Below, in pieces: positions 34,004-42,273 of a DNA stretch of 64,000 bases. The stretch's first letter is position 1, and every line of letters begins with the position of its first letter. The notes below the pieces were generated by a model. The model had not been told where the DNA came from and ran no database searches. It saw nothing but the letters and a program-made list of their open reading frames with translations. Made by a program: the position numbers and the translations under genes. The DNA comes from Deinococcales bacterium (GTDB taxonomy: Bacteria > Deinococcota > Deinococci > Deinococcales > JAAFIG01): contig JANYHH010000038.1 in the NCBI GenBank assembly GCA_025359505.1, forward strand, positions 1 through 64,000, given 5' to 3'.

Positions 34004-35617
34004 TCAGTCATCAGACTCGAGCGTCATCGGGCGGCGGCGCTGCAACTGCATCGTCCCCCCAGAGACATTGTTGGACAACCGCATGTGCTCCCTCGAGCGT
34101 GGCGGGTCGCGCTCCAGATACCAGACCGCCAAACTGAAATGCCACAACTTGCGCGATTTGAGCGGCGTCAAGGTCTCGGCAACGCGCCGCACCAGCGGTA
34201 CGGGAATCGTAAACTCGCGCTCGCCGGGAAGCGCACTGACGCGCAACTCCACCAACCAACCCGTTTCTAAGAGCGCCTCGAGACTCGGCTGTTTGCCCAG
34301 AATCGCCTCGAGCGCCCCGCTGTAAACGCTTCCACTGAACAGTGCAGCCGCCGAAAGCGTCTCACGCGCACTGCGCGGCAACTCGTCTAAGCGCCCCAGC
34401 ACCACCCGCATCACCCCATCCGGCGCTTCGCTGCCCGCGCCAACATCGCCCTCCAACAGTGAGCGCCCGAAACTCTCGAGCAGCCACGGGTTGCCGTTGG
34501 CGGCTTCGAACCAGCGCTTGACGAGGCTGATCGGTTGCGGCCCGGCGAAGCTTTCGGTGATGGCTCTGGCTTCGACGAAATTCAGTGGATTGAGTTCCAA
34601 GGTGTTGGTGATGTGATCGCTTGGGCGCACGCGATGCTCCAAGATCAGCACCGGCTGTTGACGCTCGCGCTCCAAGCTGGTCAAAAAGGTTTTCGGCAAG
34701 CGCTCGGCTTGCTCCAACAAAATCACCAAAGCATCGTGCTGCGACAACCGCGCCAAGGTGTCCTCGGGCAGCGTGGAATGCTTCGGGTGCAGCGTCACGC
34801 ACCGCGCCCCGCTGCCCTCGAGCAGCGCCATGAAGTGCGTCACCAAACGGCTTTTCCCCACGCCCGGCGCTCCCGTGACCTGCGCGTAGACCAAGGCGTT
34901 CTGGGCGCTGGCCCGCAACCACCAACTGTCCAGCAGCGCCAGTTCCGCACTGCGCCCCTGAAACGGCGCGTCGAAGGCCCGTTCCTGCGTGGAATTGAAG
35001 CTCAGTAATCGGTACGGCCCGCGCTCCTCGGCGAAATCGCGGATGCTCAGTTCGCTGACCACCGCAAAGCTCGCCCCGCCTGTGATGCTGGCCACGCCGC
35101 GCTCCGAGACCAACACCTCGCCCGGCTGCGCGGCGCTGCACAAGCGCCTCGAGAGATTGACGACGCTGCCAAACAACGTGTACTCGTTGCCGACCCAACC
35201 CGTCGTGGCGTCGTCCACATCAATTCCAGCGCGACCCTCGAGTTCAAGTCCAAGCTTCGCGCCGTAAGCGGTCACGGCGACCAAGGCCGCTTTCGCGGCC
35301 CTGAGCGCCCGCAGCGGATCGTCGCTGTGGGTTTTCACCAGTCCGAACGCCGCCAGCACCGCATCGCCCTGAAACTGCACGACGTGACCGCCCAGAGCCT
35401 CGATCTCACCGGCCAGCATGGTCAGGATTTCGCCCATCAAATCAAAATACTCTTCGCTCTGATACGACTTGGCCAATTTCGTGCTGGCGACCAGATCCAC
35501 GAACAGCACGCTAACGCGCCGCCGCTCGTGAACTTCTGGTGGTAAAAGTACCGTGCCACACGCTGGGCAAAAGCGCCAGCCGGCATCGACGTTCTCCGCG
35601 CAGTTTTGACATTTCAC
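34004..35617 (-). CDS. Zinc ribbon + class III nucleotide cyclase + AAA ATPase
   Basis: About 537 residues from a GTG at 35617. A zinc ribbon (CQNCAENV, FCPACG) opens the protein, then a class III adenylate/guanylate cyclase catalytic domain (about 30-190; SVLFVDLVASTKLAK with the metal Asp, QGDAVLAAF), then an ATPase with P-loop GAPGVGKSR (about 265) and a helical end. Relatives usually continue for another 400-700 residues with TPR repeats; this one stops early. The metal and nucleotide specificity cannot be told. The start is uncertain. Confidence 0.75.
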   Translation of the reverse strand: MKCQNCAENVDAGWRFCPACGTVLLPPEVHERRRVSVLFVDLVASTKLAKSYQSEEYFDLMGEILTMLAGEIEALGGHVVQFQGDAVLAAFGLVKTHSDDPLRALRAAKAALVAVTAYGAKLGLELEGRAGIDVDDATTGWVGNEYTLFGSVVNLSRRLCSAAQPGEVLVSERGVASITGGASFAVVSELSIRDFAEERGPYRLLSFNSTQERAFDAPFQGRSAELALLDSWWLRASAQNALVYAQVTGAPGVGKSRLVTHFMALLEGSGARCVTLHPKHSTLPEDTLARLSQHDALVILLEQAERLPKTFLTSLERERQQPVLILEHRVRPSDHITNTLELNPLNFVEARAITESFAGPQPISLVKRWFEAANGNPWLLESFGRSLLEGDVGAGSEAPDGVMRVVLGRLDELPRSARETLSAAALFSGSVYSGALEAILGKQPSLEALLETGWLVELRVSALPGEREFTIPVPLVRRVAETLTPLKSRKLWHFSLAVWYLERDPPRSREHMRLSNNVSGGTMQLQRRRPMTLESDD

Positions 35618-35824
35618 AGGGCAAGCACCGTGGACACTCGGGAAAAGACGAGATTTCTCTTGTACTGAACAGCTCCCGATCTTACGCCTCTTCGTACCCG
35701 CTAAAAGTAGCAGATTCTCAGGTGTAGCACAATCTCTGCTCACGAAGAAGTCTTCCGCACTAGCCGAGTTTCGCTGCTGCCTCTCCGAACCCGTAACCGC
35801 GAACCGCGTACAATCAATCCGACT

Positions 35825-36595
35825 GTGCAGCCCATCAAACCCCAACCGATCAAACCCGTCGCTTTTTACGGCGCTGACACCCACGCGCTAATTCACCAGC
35901 TTTACACCTTGGAGCAGCGCTTCCTACCGATCCAAGTTCCCAGCCACTCCAAGCTCGAGCGCGTCGTGCAGGGACTCGAGCCGCTGGGGTTTTTAGGGCT
36001 GGTGTTCACTGAACCCTCGGCAATGGCGCTGGCATTGGTCGACCGTCCAGAACCTAGCGCCACGCGCAGCAATCACGTCGACGCGATCCAAGTCTCCAAC
36101 GGCGTGATCGGCGCGTACACTCTGGAAGACGCGCTGCTGAGCGTTTTAGAAACTCGAGGCTACCGCCCCGTCGGAGCGCACGCCGTGATCCTCGGCGGCG
36201 GCGCGGTTGCCAGTGCGGCCGTGCAACTCGCCCGCGCTGGACTGCGAACCTTGACGATCGCCGCCCCCAACCGCCCAGCCGCTGAACGTTTAGCCCGCAC
36301 CGCGCCAGCGGGCATCACCGTTCACGCGATCAGCTTGGACGAGCCAACCGTGCTGACCGCCTTAGAAAAAGCCGATCTGATCGTCAGCGCCGACCCGGCG
36401 ATTGCGCTCGACTCGAGGTTGCTGCAACCGTTCCACACGCTGATCGAAGCAGCAGGGGAGAGCGCTCTCAGCGTCGCCTTGGAGCGAGCAGGCGGGCAGG
36501 TCATCCCGTACCGCGAGGTCAGAGCGCAGCACTTGAGCGCTCAACTCGAGTTCGTCACGGGCTGGAAGTACGACCCTCGAGCCTTGATGTTTTAG
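35825..36595 (+). CDS. Degenerate shikimate dehydrogenase (AroE)-like protein
   Basis: 256 residues from a GTG. The C-terminal NAD(P)-binding fold is intact (HAVILGGGAVASAAVQLARAG, then SADPAI), and the general order follows AroE, including a GVIGAYTLED block where AroE has its G-x-N-T-D-x-x-G. The substrate half lacks the conserved NVTxPxK region: the corresponding place reads LGLVFTEPSAMAL. The catalytic Lys/Asp pair is therefore missing or altered. It may be an AroE-like protein with another substrate. Conventional AroE is not in the window. Confidence 0.65.
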   Translation: MQPIKPQPIKPVAFYGADTHALIHQLYTLEQRFLPIQVPSHSKLERVVQGLEPLGFLGLVFTEPSAMALALVDRPEPSATRSNHVDAIQVSNGVIGAYTLEDALLSVLETRGYRPVGAHAVILGGGAVASAAVQLARAGLRTLTIAAPNRPAAERLARTAPAGITVHAISLDEPTVLTALEKADLIVSADPAIALDSRLLQPFHTLIEAAGESALSVALERAGGQVIPYREVRAQHLSAQLEFVTGWKYDPRALMF

Positions 36596-36675
36596 CGCTC
36601 GAGAGTCAACTCGAGGCTCGAGACGGGTGATTTGCAGTTCAAAGTTCACGTCTTCTGTGCTGTCGGTGACGCGTT

Positions 36676-36704
36676 GTAGGGGCGAACCTCGTGTTCGCCC
36701 CTAC
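36676..36704. repeat. GTAGGGGC palindromic element (copy d)
   Basis: Ends GTAGGGGCGAAC and GTTCGCCCCTAC enclose a five-base loop, giving a 12-base-pair stem with perfect pairing. It lies between convergent genes, so it may act as a bidirectional transcript end. Confidence 0.85.
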
Positions 36705-36731
36705 GAAATCTAATGCACGCTCGAGACTGCT

Positions 36732-37580
36732 TTACCGACACGGGGGTGCTTCATCGTCGAACTGCCCCGTCACGCCGTCCTCGGACGCGCTGACCACGAC
36801 ATCGTTGCTGTTGAGGTTGTACTCCAAGCGCTGCCCCTTGATCGTGTCTTTCCCGTCACGGCTGGCGGACACGGCTGGGTTGCCAAACAAAATCGCCAAG
36901 TTCTTCTTATCGTCGTACTCGACCTTATCGGCGCTCGAGACGCGGCATTTACTTTCTAATGTCACGGTTCCCTCGAGAAAAGTTTTCTCGTTGTCCACGT
37001 CCACCGTGATTTTCTGTGACGAGCCGCGCAGCGTGTCGCCTTTGTCCTGCGGTCGCTCGAAGACAATCGGCCCAGCGATCACCGCGATGCCCGTCGCCTC
37101 GGTGTAATCGAGCCTCGAGCCAGTCAGTTTGGTTTTGCCTTGCTCGACGAAAACCGTTCCGGGCTTCGGGTCGGCTTTGATGATCGGTAGGCAGGCTTCA
37201 GCGTCTTCTGGCTGAGCCGTTGCCACACCGTTGTACGCCTCCAACTCGCCGTCGCCACCGTCTTTTTTGCGAACAAAGACCACGGGTGCGCGAATGATGT
37301 TCTTATCAATGAAGACGTGTACCTGATAAGGCGCGAGATCGTAATAAACGAATCGCGTGATTCGGTCTTTATCACCATCGAGTGGCGCACAGTACGTTAC
37401 CAACCCCGCCTCGTCCGGCCCGTACTTCACTGCCCGAATGACCTTATCGCCGCGCTCGAGGATCACTTCTGGCGGGAACGGAGTCGCGGGCGTCTCTGGG
37501 TCAAGCTGCGCCAGTGTCGCGCCGCACAACACCAGCAGCGCTCGAGCGATGTGACCAACTCGAGCGCCAGATTGCTTCAT
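36732..37580 (-). CDS. LptA/OstA-like periplasmic protein 2
   Basis: 282 residues. A signal peptide (HIARALLVLCGATLAQ) precedes a repetitive beta structure with motifs such as TFVEQGKTKLTGSRLDY, GSSQKITVDVDNEKTFLEG and KIRGQ-like turns that fit the OstA/LptA beta-jellyroll. No lipobox. Downstream of a longer sister (9 bases apart) and LptC, it likely belongs to an envelope lipid-transfer bridge or its remnants. Confidence 0.75.
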   Translation of the reverse strand: MKQSGARVGHIARALLVLCGATLAQLDPETPATPFPPEVILERGDKVIRAVKYGPDEAGLVTYCAPLDGDKDRITRFVYYDLAPYQVHVFIDKNIIRAPVVFVRKKDGGDGELEAYNGVATAQPEDAEACLPIIKADPKPGTVFVEQGKTKLTGSRLDYTEATGIAVIAGPIVFERPQDKGDTLRGSSQKITVDVDNEKTFLEGTVTLESKCRVSSADKVEYDDKKNLAILFGNPAVSASRDGKDTIKGQRLEYNLNSNDVVVSASEDGVTGQFDDEAPPCR

Positions 37581-37589
37581 GAACTCAGC

Positions 37590-38483
37590 TTACTTGTCCG
37601 TCGCGCATTTGAACTTATCGAACGGAATCTTAAAAGGGACACCAAGTTGATCGACGCGGTTGTTCTTGGTGTAATTGATGATCGTGCCTGACGAGATCGT
37701 CGCGCCGCTTTTACGGTTGACGTTCTTCGCTGGAATTTTCCTAGCGATATCGCCGATCACCCACGCAGTGTCCTTCGCATCGTCGTAATACAGCGCCTCG
37801 CCGGTCGTGACGTTATCACCAGCCTCGAGCTTGACGCCGCCACTGGCGATCAACGTGTTGGTGTCGGTGTCGACACGCACGTCCTTCGCCGTAATCACAA
37901 GGCGGTTATCGCCCGCTTTTTTAGGTTCGCGCACCACACCCACCGAGCGCGGATCGGACAGGCAGCCTAAACTCGAGTCTTCGTCGTAGACAATCTTGGC
38001 GCTGGTGGCGGTTTGTGTGCCGTTGACCAGTTTGACGCTGCCTTCCGACGTGGAGACGTTGGTGTCCACGTCGAAGGTCGCTTTACCCGCCGAGATCAGC
38101 ACGTCGTCCTCGCCCGCTTTTTGCGGCTTCTGCACGATCTTGGCGGGGCCAGTCAGCACACCCAAACCGCTGGTCTCGCGGTACTCGAGGCTCGGGCCCT
38201 GCGCGGTCAAGCGCCCTCTGGTGACGGTCACGCCGCCCAGAAAGGTTGCTGTGCGCTTGCCTTCACTGCCCGCGACGGGCGTACCGTCGGGCGCGGTCAG
38301 CGTCGCTTTGTCGCTGGCGATCCCGAGTTTCTGCACACTCCCTTTAACGTTCCCCGTGAACTCGAGGCTCGAGGCTCGAGGCGAACCGTTTTGCTTGTCG
38401 GCCTGAATCTCGATCACCCTCGAGCCAGCCGCTAACGCGATGCCGAACGCGAGCAGTGCCGCGATGCTCAGTATCTTTTTCAT
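37590..38483 (-). CDS. lptA: LptA/OstA-like periplasmic protein 1
   Basis: 297 residues. AAAGGAG sets the ATG at 38483. Signal peptide MKKILSIAALLAFGIALAAG is followed by several OstA repeats (ADKQNGSPRASSLEFTGNV and, later, ISAGKATFDVDTNVSTSEG, TAKDVRVDTDTNTLIASGG). The pattern of paired strands fits LptA, which bridges the periplasm. It overlaps the LptC-like gene by 4 bases and is followed by a second OstA protein. The gene symbol is by family only; the lipid carried in this phylum is not LPS in the usual sense. Confidence 0.8.
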   Translation of the reverse strand: MKKILSIAALLAFGIALAAGSRVIEIQADKQNGSPRASSLEFTGNVKGSVQKLGIASDKATLTAPDGTPVAGSEGKRTATFLGGVTVTRGRLTAQGPSLEYRETSGLGVLTGPAKIVQKPQKAGEDDVLISAGKATFDVDTNVSTSEGSVKLVNGTQTATSAKIVYDEDSSLGCLSDPRSVGVVREPKKAGDNRLVITAKDVRVDTDTNTLIASGGVKLEAGDNVTTGEALYYDDAKDTAWVIGDIARKIPAKNVNRKSGATISSGTIINYTKNNRVDQLGVPFKIPFDKFKCATDK

Positions 38484-39154
38484 TTGGTCTCCTTTTTCGT
38501 GCCAACCAGCACGCCATCTTTGCAGGATTCCGCGCCGCCATCGACGAAGCTGATTCTTGGTCTGTCCATCGAAAAGCGCTCCTTTAAATCGAAGCTCGCC
38601 TCGAGATTCGTCCCAGTCTGCTTGAAATCCGGCGCGATTACTTCGGCATACGGAGCGCGATAACCGCTGTTCTGGTCGATCACCACCGGTACGCTGCCCG
38701 CGCCACCGTCGGCGTAGCCTAGCTTGACCGTCGTGCAATCCTTTTTGATGTAGACGACCGCTGTTTGCGTGCGTAAGTTGTCGTTGCCGTCAATCGTCAA
38801 TTCACGCGCCGATAACTCCAAGTCCGTGACGCCTTTGAAAATCCGCTGCCCCGTCCCCTCGAGCGTGACTTGACTCTCGCGGGTATCGGGGTTGTAGATC
38901 ACGCTGCTTGCACTGAACTTCCACTGGGCGTCCGGGTCGGCCGCTGGGTACAACTCCAGTTTCACGCCCTCCAAACGCACGTTGCTAAGCGCCACTTGGT
39001 TCTGAACCGGCCAGATGCTGACCACCACGCCGAGCAGCAGCAGGATTCCCAGAGCCATGAACGCGAGTCGTGTCACGCGGTGAATATCGCGCTTAATGCC
39101 ATGAGCTACGTGAAGCAATCCCAAACTTGCGTTGGTCAGCGGCTCGAGTCGCAC
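38480..39154 (-). CDS. lptC: LptC-like single-pass periplasmic protein
   Basis: Up to 224 residues. One membrane helix (FMALGILLLLGVVVSIWPV, about 32-50) anchors a periplasmic beta domain (about 55-224) with LptC-type repeats: VRLEGVKLELYPAADPD, SSVIYNPDTRESQVTLEGTG and AYAEVIA-like strands. The start is the GTG at 39154, immediately after the preceding stop; an ATG at 39059 lies inside the helix. First gene of an LptC-LptA-LptA operon. LptC joins the ABC transporter to the LptA bridge. Confidence 0.75.
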   Translation of the reverse strand: MRLEPLTNASLGLLHVAHGIKRDIHRVTRLAFMALGILLLLGVVVSIWPVQNQVALSNVRLEGVKLELYPAADPDAQWKFSASSVIYNPDTRESQVTLEGTGQRIFKGVTDLELSARELTIDGNDNLRTQTAVVYIKKDCTTVKLGYADGGAGSVPVVIDQNSGYRAPYAEVIAPDFKQTGTNLEASFDLKERFSMDRPRISFVDGGAESCKDGVLVGTKKETK

Positions 39155-39540
39155 TCATGCAGTCTGCAAGCTCAGCAGGTTGGCATCCCTGACCAGCAGC
39201 CAGTTGCCAGCTCGTCGCTCGAAAACGCTCAAGGTAAGCCCAAAACGGCGCGTCACCGCTCCAGACTCGAGGCGAGTGACAACCAGTGAAAGCTCAGTCC
39301 AGCAGTGCGCCACTGCGCCGTGAACGCTGATGTCAAAGACGGTTTGCTGCGCCTCAATCCCGATCTGCTCGAGCGTCCCTGACAGCGCGGTAGCAAACGC
39401 CGCCCGATCATTGCGGGCTGCCCAGCCTGCAAAAACACCGCGTTCTCAGCGATCAGTGCCAGCACCAGCGCTGCATCGCCCGCTTTCGTCGCCTCGAGCC
39501 ACGTCTGCATCAACGCGGCGATTTGCTGTTCGTCAGTTAT
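39155..39540 (-). pseudogene. Frameshifted SnoaL/DUF4440-like (NTF2 fold) gene
   Basis: Two reading frames join to give a clean NTF2-like protein. From 39510 down to about 39400 the frame reads MQTWLEATKAGDAALVLAL; then a shift of one base near 39397-39403 gives a second frame (AFATALSGTLEQIG, then VHGAVAHCWTEL and NWLLVRDANLLSL) that ends at 39155. Homology seems to begin upstream of the first ATG: TDEQQIAALM can be read from about 39537, with only an ATA (39538-39540) near a GAGGTG site. Either this is a decayed gene or there is a sequencing error. Confidence 0.8.
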
Positions 39541-39544
39541 CGTT

Positions 39545-40699
39545 TCACCTCATGCCGGGCTGCTCGAGCACACGCGCCAGCACGAATTTCAGGTAACGCC
39601 CTTCAAAGAACGTCACGGGGTGATCGACCGCCTGCCCGTTCTCTTGCACGATCTGCACGCGCTTGCCCGCGTCGCCCGCTGATTCCAACAGAATTTCCTT
39701 AAACGCATCCGCGCCAATCTGCGATGTGCAGGATGCAGTCGCCAGCATTCCGCCGTCAACCACGCAGCGCAGCGCTAACGAGTTGAGTTTTTTATAGGCT
39801 CGAGCGGCTGCGTATTTGTTGTCTTTAGAGCGGGCGAGGCTCGGCGGGTCGAGGATCACCAGATCAAAGCGCTTACCGTCCCGGACGTACTCCTCGAGCA
39901 ACGTGAAGCAATCGGCGGCGATGAATTCGTGGGCGGCTGGATCAAACCCGTTCAGCGCGAAATTGCGCTCCGCGTCGCGCATCGCCGCTGGCGCGATGTC
40001 CACGCTCGAGACCTTGGTCGCGCCGCCCCGTGCCGCGTACAAGCTGAATGCGCCGGTGTACGCGAAGAGGTTCAGCACGGTTTTGCCGCTCGAGACGCGC
40101 TCGATCAGGCTGCGGTTATCGCGGTGATCCAGAAACAAGCCCGTCTTTTGCCCCTCGTACAGATTGGCGATAATCTTTAAGCCATTCTCCAAGATCGTCA
40201 GTTCCGGCGGCGGCATTGTGCCCCACAGCACCTCGAGCTGCTTGTCCTCGCGCCGCACGATCCCCTTCAAACCCAGATCACTCTTGGCGAGTGCCTGCAC
40301 CACGTCTGGCACGATCACCTCCAAGCAATCGGCGTAGGTTTGCAGCACCGCATAGCGCTCATAGCGATCCACGGTCACGCCCGGTAGGAAATCGCCCTCG
40401 CCGCCGATCAAGCGCTGCGCGTTGGTTTCCGCGCCAAACCAGTTGGCACGTAACTCCAAAGCCCGCGTCACTCGAGCACGGATCATCTCACCGTCCGGCT
40501 CGTCGCGCCCAAACAGCCTGAGCGCAATCGGGCTGCGGCGATCAAACAGCCCATACGACCACGCCCGCCCTGCTTGCACCCGCACCCACTCGCCCGTCTC
40601 GAGGTCGTGATCGGGCAGGTGATTGTGGTAGACCCACGGGTGGCCGCTGGCGATGCTCGCCTCGAGCTGTGGGTTGAGGGTCAGGGTCGGCAGGTTCAT
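39545..40699 (-). CDS. rlmI: Class I rRNA methyltransferase, RlmI type
   Basis: 384 residues from the ATG at 40699. A PUA domain (about 8-85) precedes a linker and the methyltransferase core: motif I VLNLFAYTGAFS, motif II VSSVDIAP, motif IV LVILDPPSLAR and motif VI TASCTSQ with its Cys. The layout is that of RlmI/RlmK-type 23S rRNA m5C or m7G methyltransferases. Upstream of the disrupted SnoaL-like gene in the same direction. Confidence 0.9.
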   Translation of the reverse strand: MNLPTLTLNPQLEASIASGHPWVYHNHLPDHDLETGEWVRVQAGRAWSYGLFDRRSPIALRLFGRDEPDGEMIRARVTRALELRANWFGAETNAQRLIGGEGDFLPGVTVDRYERYAVLQTYADCLEVIVPDVVQALAKSDLGLKGIVRREDKQLEVLWGTMPPPELTILENGLKIIANLYEGQKTGLFLDHRDNRSLIERVSSGKTVLNLFAYTGAFSLYAARGGATKVSSVDIAPAAMRDAERNFALNGFDPAAHEFIAADCFTLLEEYVRDGKRFDLVILDPPSLARSKDNKYAAARAYKKLNSLALRCVVDGGMLATASCTSQIGADAFKEILLESAGDAGKRVQIVQENGQAVDHPVTFFEGRYLKFVLARVLEQPGMR

Positions 40700-40747
40700 C
40701 GAGCGCAGTGTACGCTGCGTGTCACCAGTCACAGTACGATGTAAGAC

Positions 40748-41338
40748 GTGCTCAAACTTCTCGAGAAAATCAATGGAATTGCACAACTCGGGCTGCACTA
40801 CTCGCAAGATCCATACGACCGTCAACGCTACGAGCAACTGCTCGAACTCGCGGCGCAAGGGTACGGCGACACGCTGGGGATTCCATCCAGTGAAGTCAGA
40901 AACCGCCTTGCCAGCGGTCTCGAGCGGCTGTCCGTCTGTCCAGAACTCGGTGCAGACGCGGTGATTTTTGACGATGAGGCCAGAGTGCTGTTGATGAAAC
41001 GCACCGACAATGCGCGGTGGTGTTTCCCATGTGGCTCCGTCGAAGCGGGCGAGTCGCCCCAGCAAGCGGCGGTTCGTGAAGCGTATGAAGAGACGGGTCT
41101 CGAGGTCGAGATCGTGAGCTTAGTCGGGGTGTATACGCGCTTTCCGAGCGTGGAGTACGGACTGTTCACAATGGTCAAAACCGTGTTTCTGTGCCGTGTA
41201 ATCGGTGGGCAACTGCGCCGCTCGCACGAAGATCTCGGGTTGCAATACTGGCGCATTGAAGACGTTCCGATTTGGCACTGTGAAATGCAGGCGCAAGCGC
41301 TCGAAGCTCGAGCAATCTGGCGTGCTGGACGGGTTTAA
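40748..41338 (+). CDS. NUDIX hydrolase with N-terminal NUDIX-associated domain
   Basis: 196 residues from a GTG. An N-terminal helical part (about 1-55) precedes the NUDIX fold. The box reads GSVEAGESPQQAAVREAYEE and continues TGLEVE, matching G-x5-E-x7-R-E-U-x-E-E-x-G-U. It hydrolyses a nucleoside diphosphate linked to another moiety. The substrate is unknown. Convergent with the sugar-permease pair. Confidence 0.9.
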   Translation: MLKLLEKINGIAQLGLHYSQDPYDRQRYEQLLELAAQGYGDTLGIPSSEVRNRLASGLERLSVCPELGADAVIFDDEARVLLMKRTDNARWCFPCGSVEAGESPQQAAVREAYEETGLEVEIVSLVGVYTRFPSVEYGLFTMVKTVFLCRVIGGQLRRSHEDLGLQYWRIEDVPIWHCEMQAQALEARAIWRAGRV

Positions 41339-41362
41339 TAATTGTGGCAACTCGAGCGTTGC

Positions 41363-41435
41363 ATGGGCGAAGCGCCCAAGCCCGCAAGGTGCTGCTGTCA
41401 GGGCAAGACACATGCAGTTCGCCCCTACGAAACTT
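41363..41435 (-). repeat. Composite repeat: GTAGGGGC end and 38-bp-type unit
   Basis: On the reverse strand, GTAGGGGCGAAC (from 41430) is followed by CTTGCCCTGACAGCAGCACC and then cgggcttgggcgcttc. The last part is a near copy of the units at 71-184, with GCCC and GGGC arms kept. The GTAGGGGC end links that family with the palindromes. Confidence 0.7.
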
Positions 41436-41452
41436 ATGCTCGAGACTTGTCG

Positions 41453-42241
41453 CTACTTCAGTCCGCCCTCGAGCGTTTTGGTGACGCGGCGCTCGAAGAT
41501 GATGTACAGAATCAGAATCGGTAGGCTGGTGACGATGGCGGCCGCGCCGAGCGTTCCCCACGCGTTGGGATTCTTACGCAACAGCTCAGTCAGTGCGACC
41601 TGCACCGTCCACCAGTTTGAATCGTTCAGCACGACTCTTGGGTACAGCACCAGATTCCAGTGCGCGGCGAAGCCCAGCACAGCCGCCGCCGTCATCTCGG
41701 GACGCAGCAAGGGCGCGATCACTTTGGTGAGGATTTGCAGGTTGCTCGCGCCGTCCAGCCGTGCGGCTTCGACGAACGTCCACGGGACTTTGCTGATGCC
41801 GCTGTACAAGAGGAAAACCGTGAATGGACTGGCGAGAAACGGGACGACAAGTGCCAATGGGTTGTTGAGCAGATGCAGGTTTTGCAGTAAGCCGTACAGC
41901 GGAATCAGCAGCAACTCGGCTGGGACGCTGAGCAGAAACAAGAAGATCCCGAGCGCGGGTGTGCCGTTCCTGATCGCATACGCCGCTGGCAGCGCAATCA
42001 CCAATTGCATGAACGCCACGAAGCTCGAGAGCACGAGGCTGAGCAGAAGCGGGCGCAGCAAGGTGTCAAATGGAAGTTTGACGAAATTGTCAAACGTGTA
42101 ACCATCGCCGATGATCCGCCCTTGCAATGCGGCGTTCGGCGGCAGGAAGGCGCTGTACGCCAGCCAGAGTATCGGCAGCAGCGCGAAGATCGTCAACAGC
42201 CCGACGATCACGCGCCCAAAAATCGTCCCGCGTGGCATCAC
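41453..42241 (-). CDS. ABC transporter permease, carbohydrate type (MalG-like)
   Basis: 262 residues, six membrane helices. The EAA loop (EAARLDGASNLQILTKVIAPLL) is typical of the MalG branch of sugar importers. ATG with weak site. Its partner permease is encoded 32 bases upstream. No substrate-binding or ATPase gene lies next to them, so these may be supplied by genes elsewhere. Confidence 0.9.
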   Translation of the reverse strand: MMPRGTIFGRVIVGLLTIFALLPILWLAYSAFLPPNAALQGRIIGDGYTFDNFVKLPFDTLLRPLLLSLVLSSFVAFMQLVIALPAAYAIRNGTPALGIFLFLLSVPAELLLIPLYGLLQNLHLLNNPLALVVPFLASPFTVFLLYSGISKVPWTFVEAARLDGASNLQILTKVIAPLLRPEMTAAAVLGFAAHWNLVLYPRVVLNDSNWWTVQVALTELLRKNPNAWGTLGAAAIVTSLPILILYIIFERRVTKTLEGGLK

Positions 42242-42273
42242 AGCGACCCTCCTCGAGACTCGAGAATCGGCAT

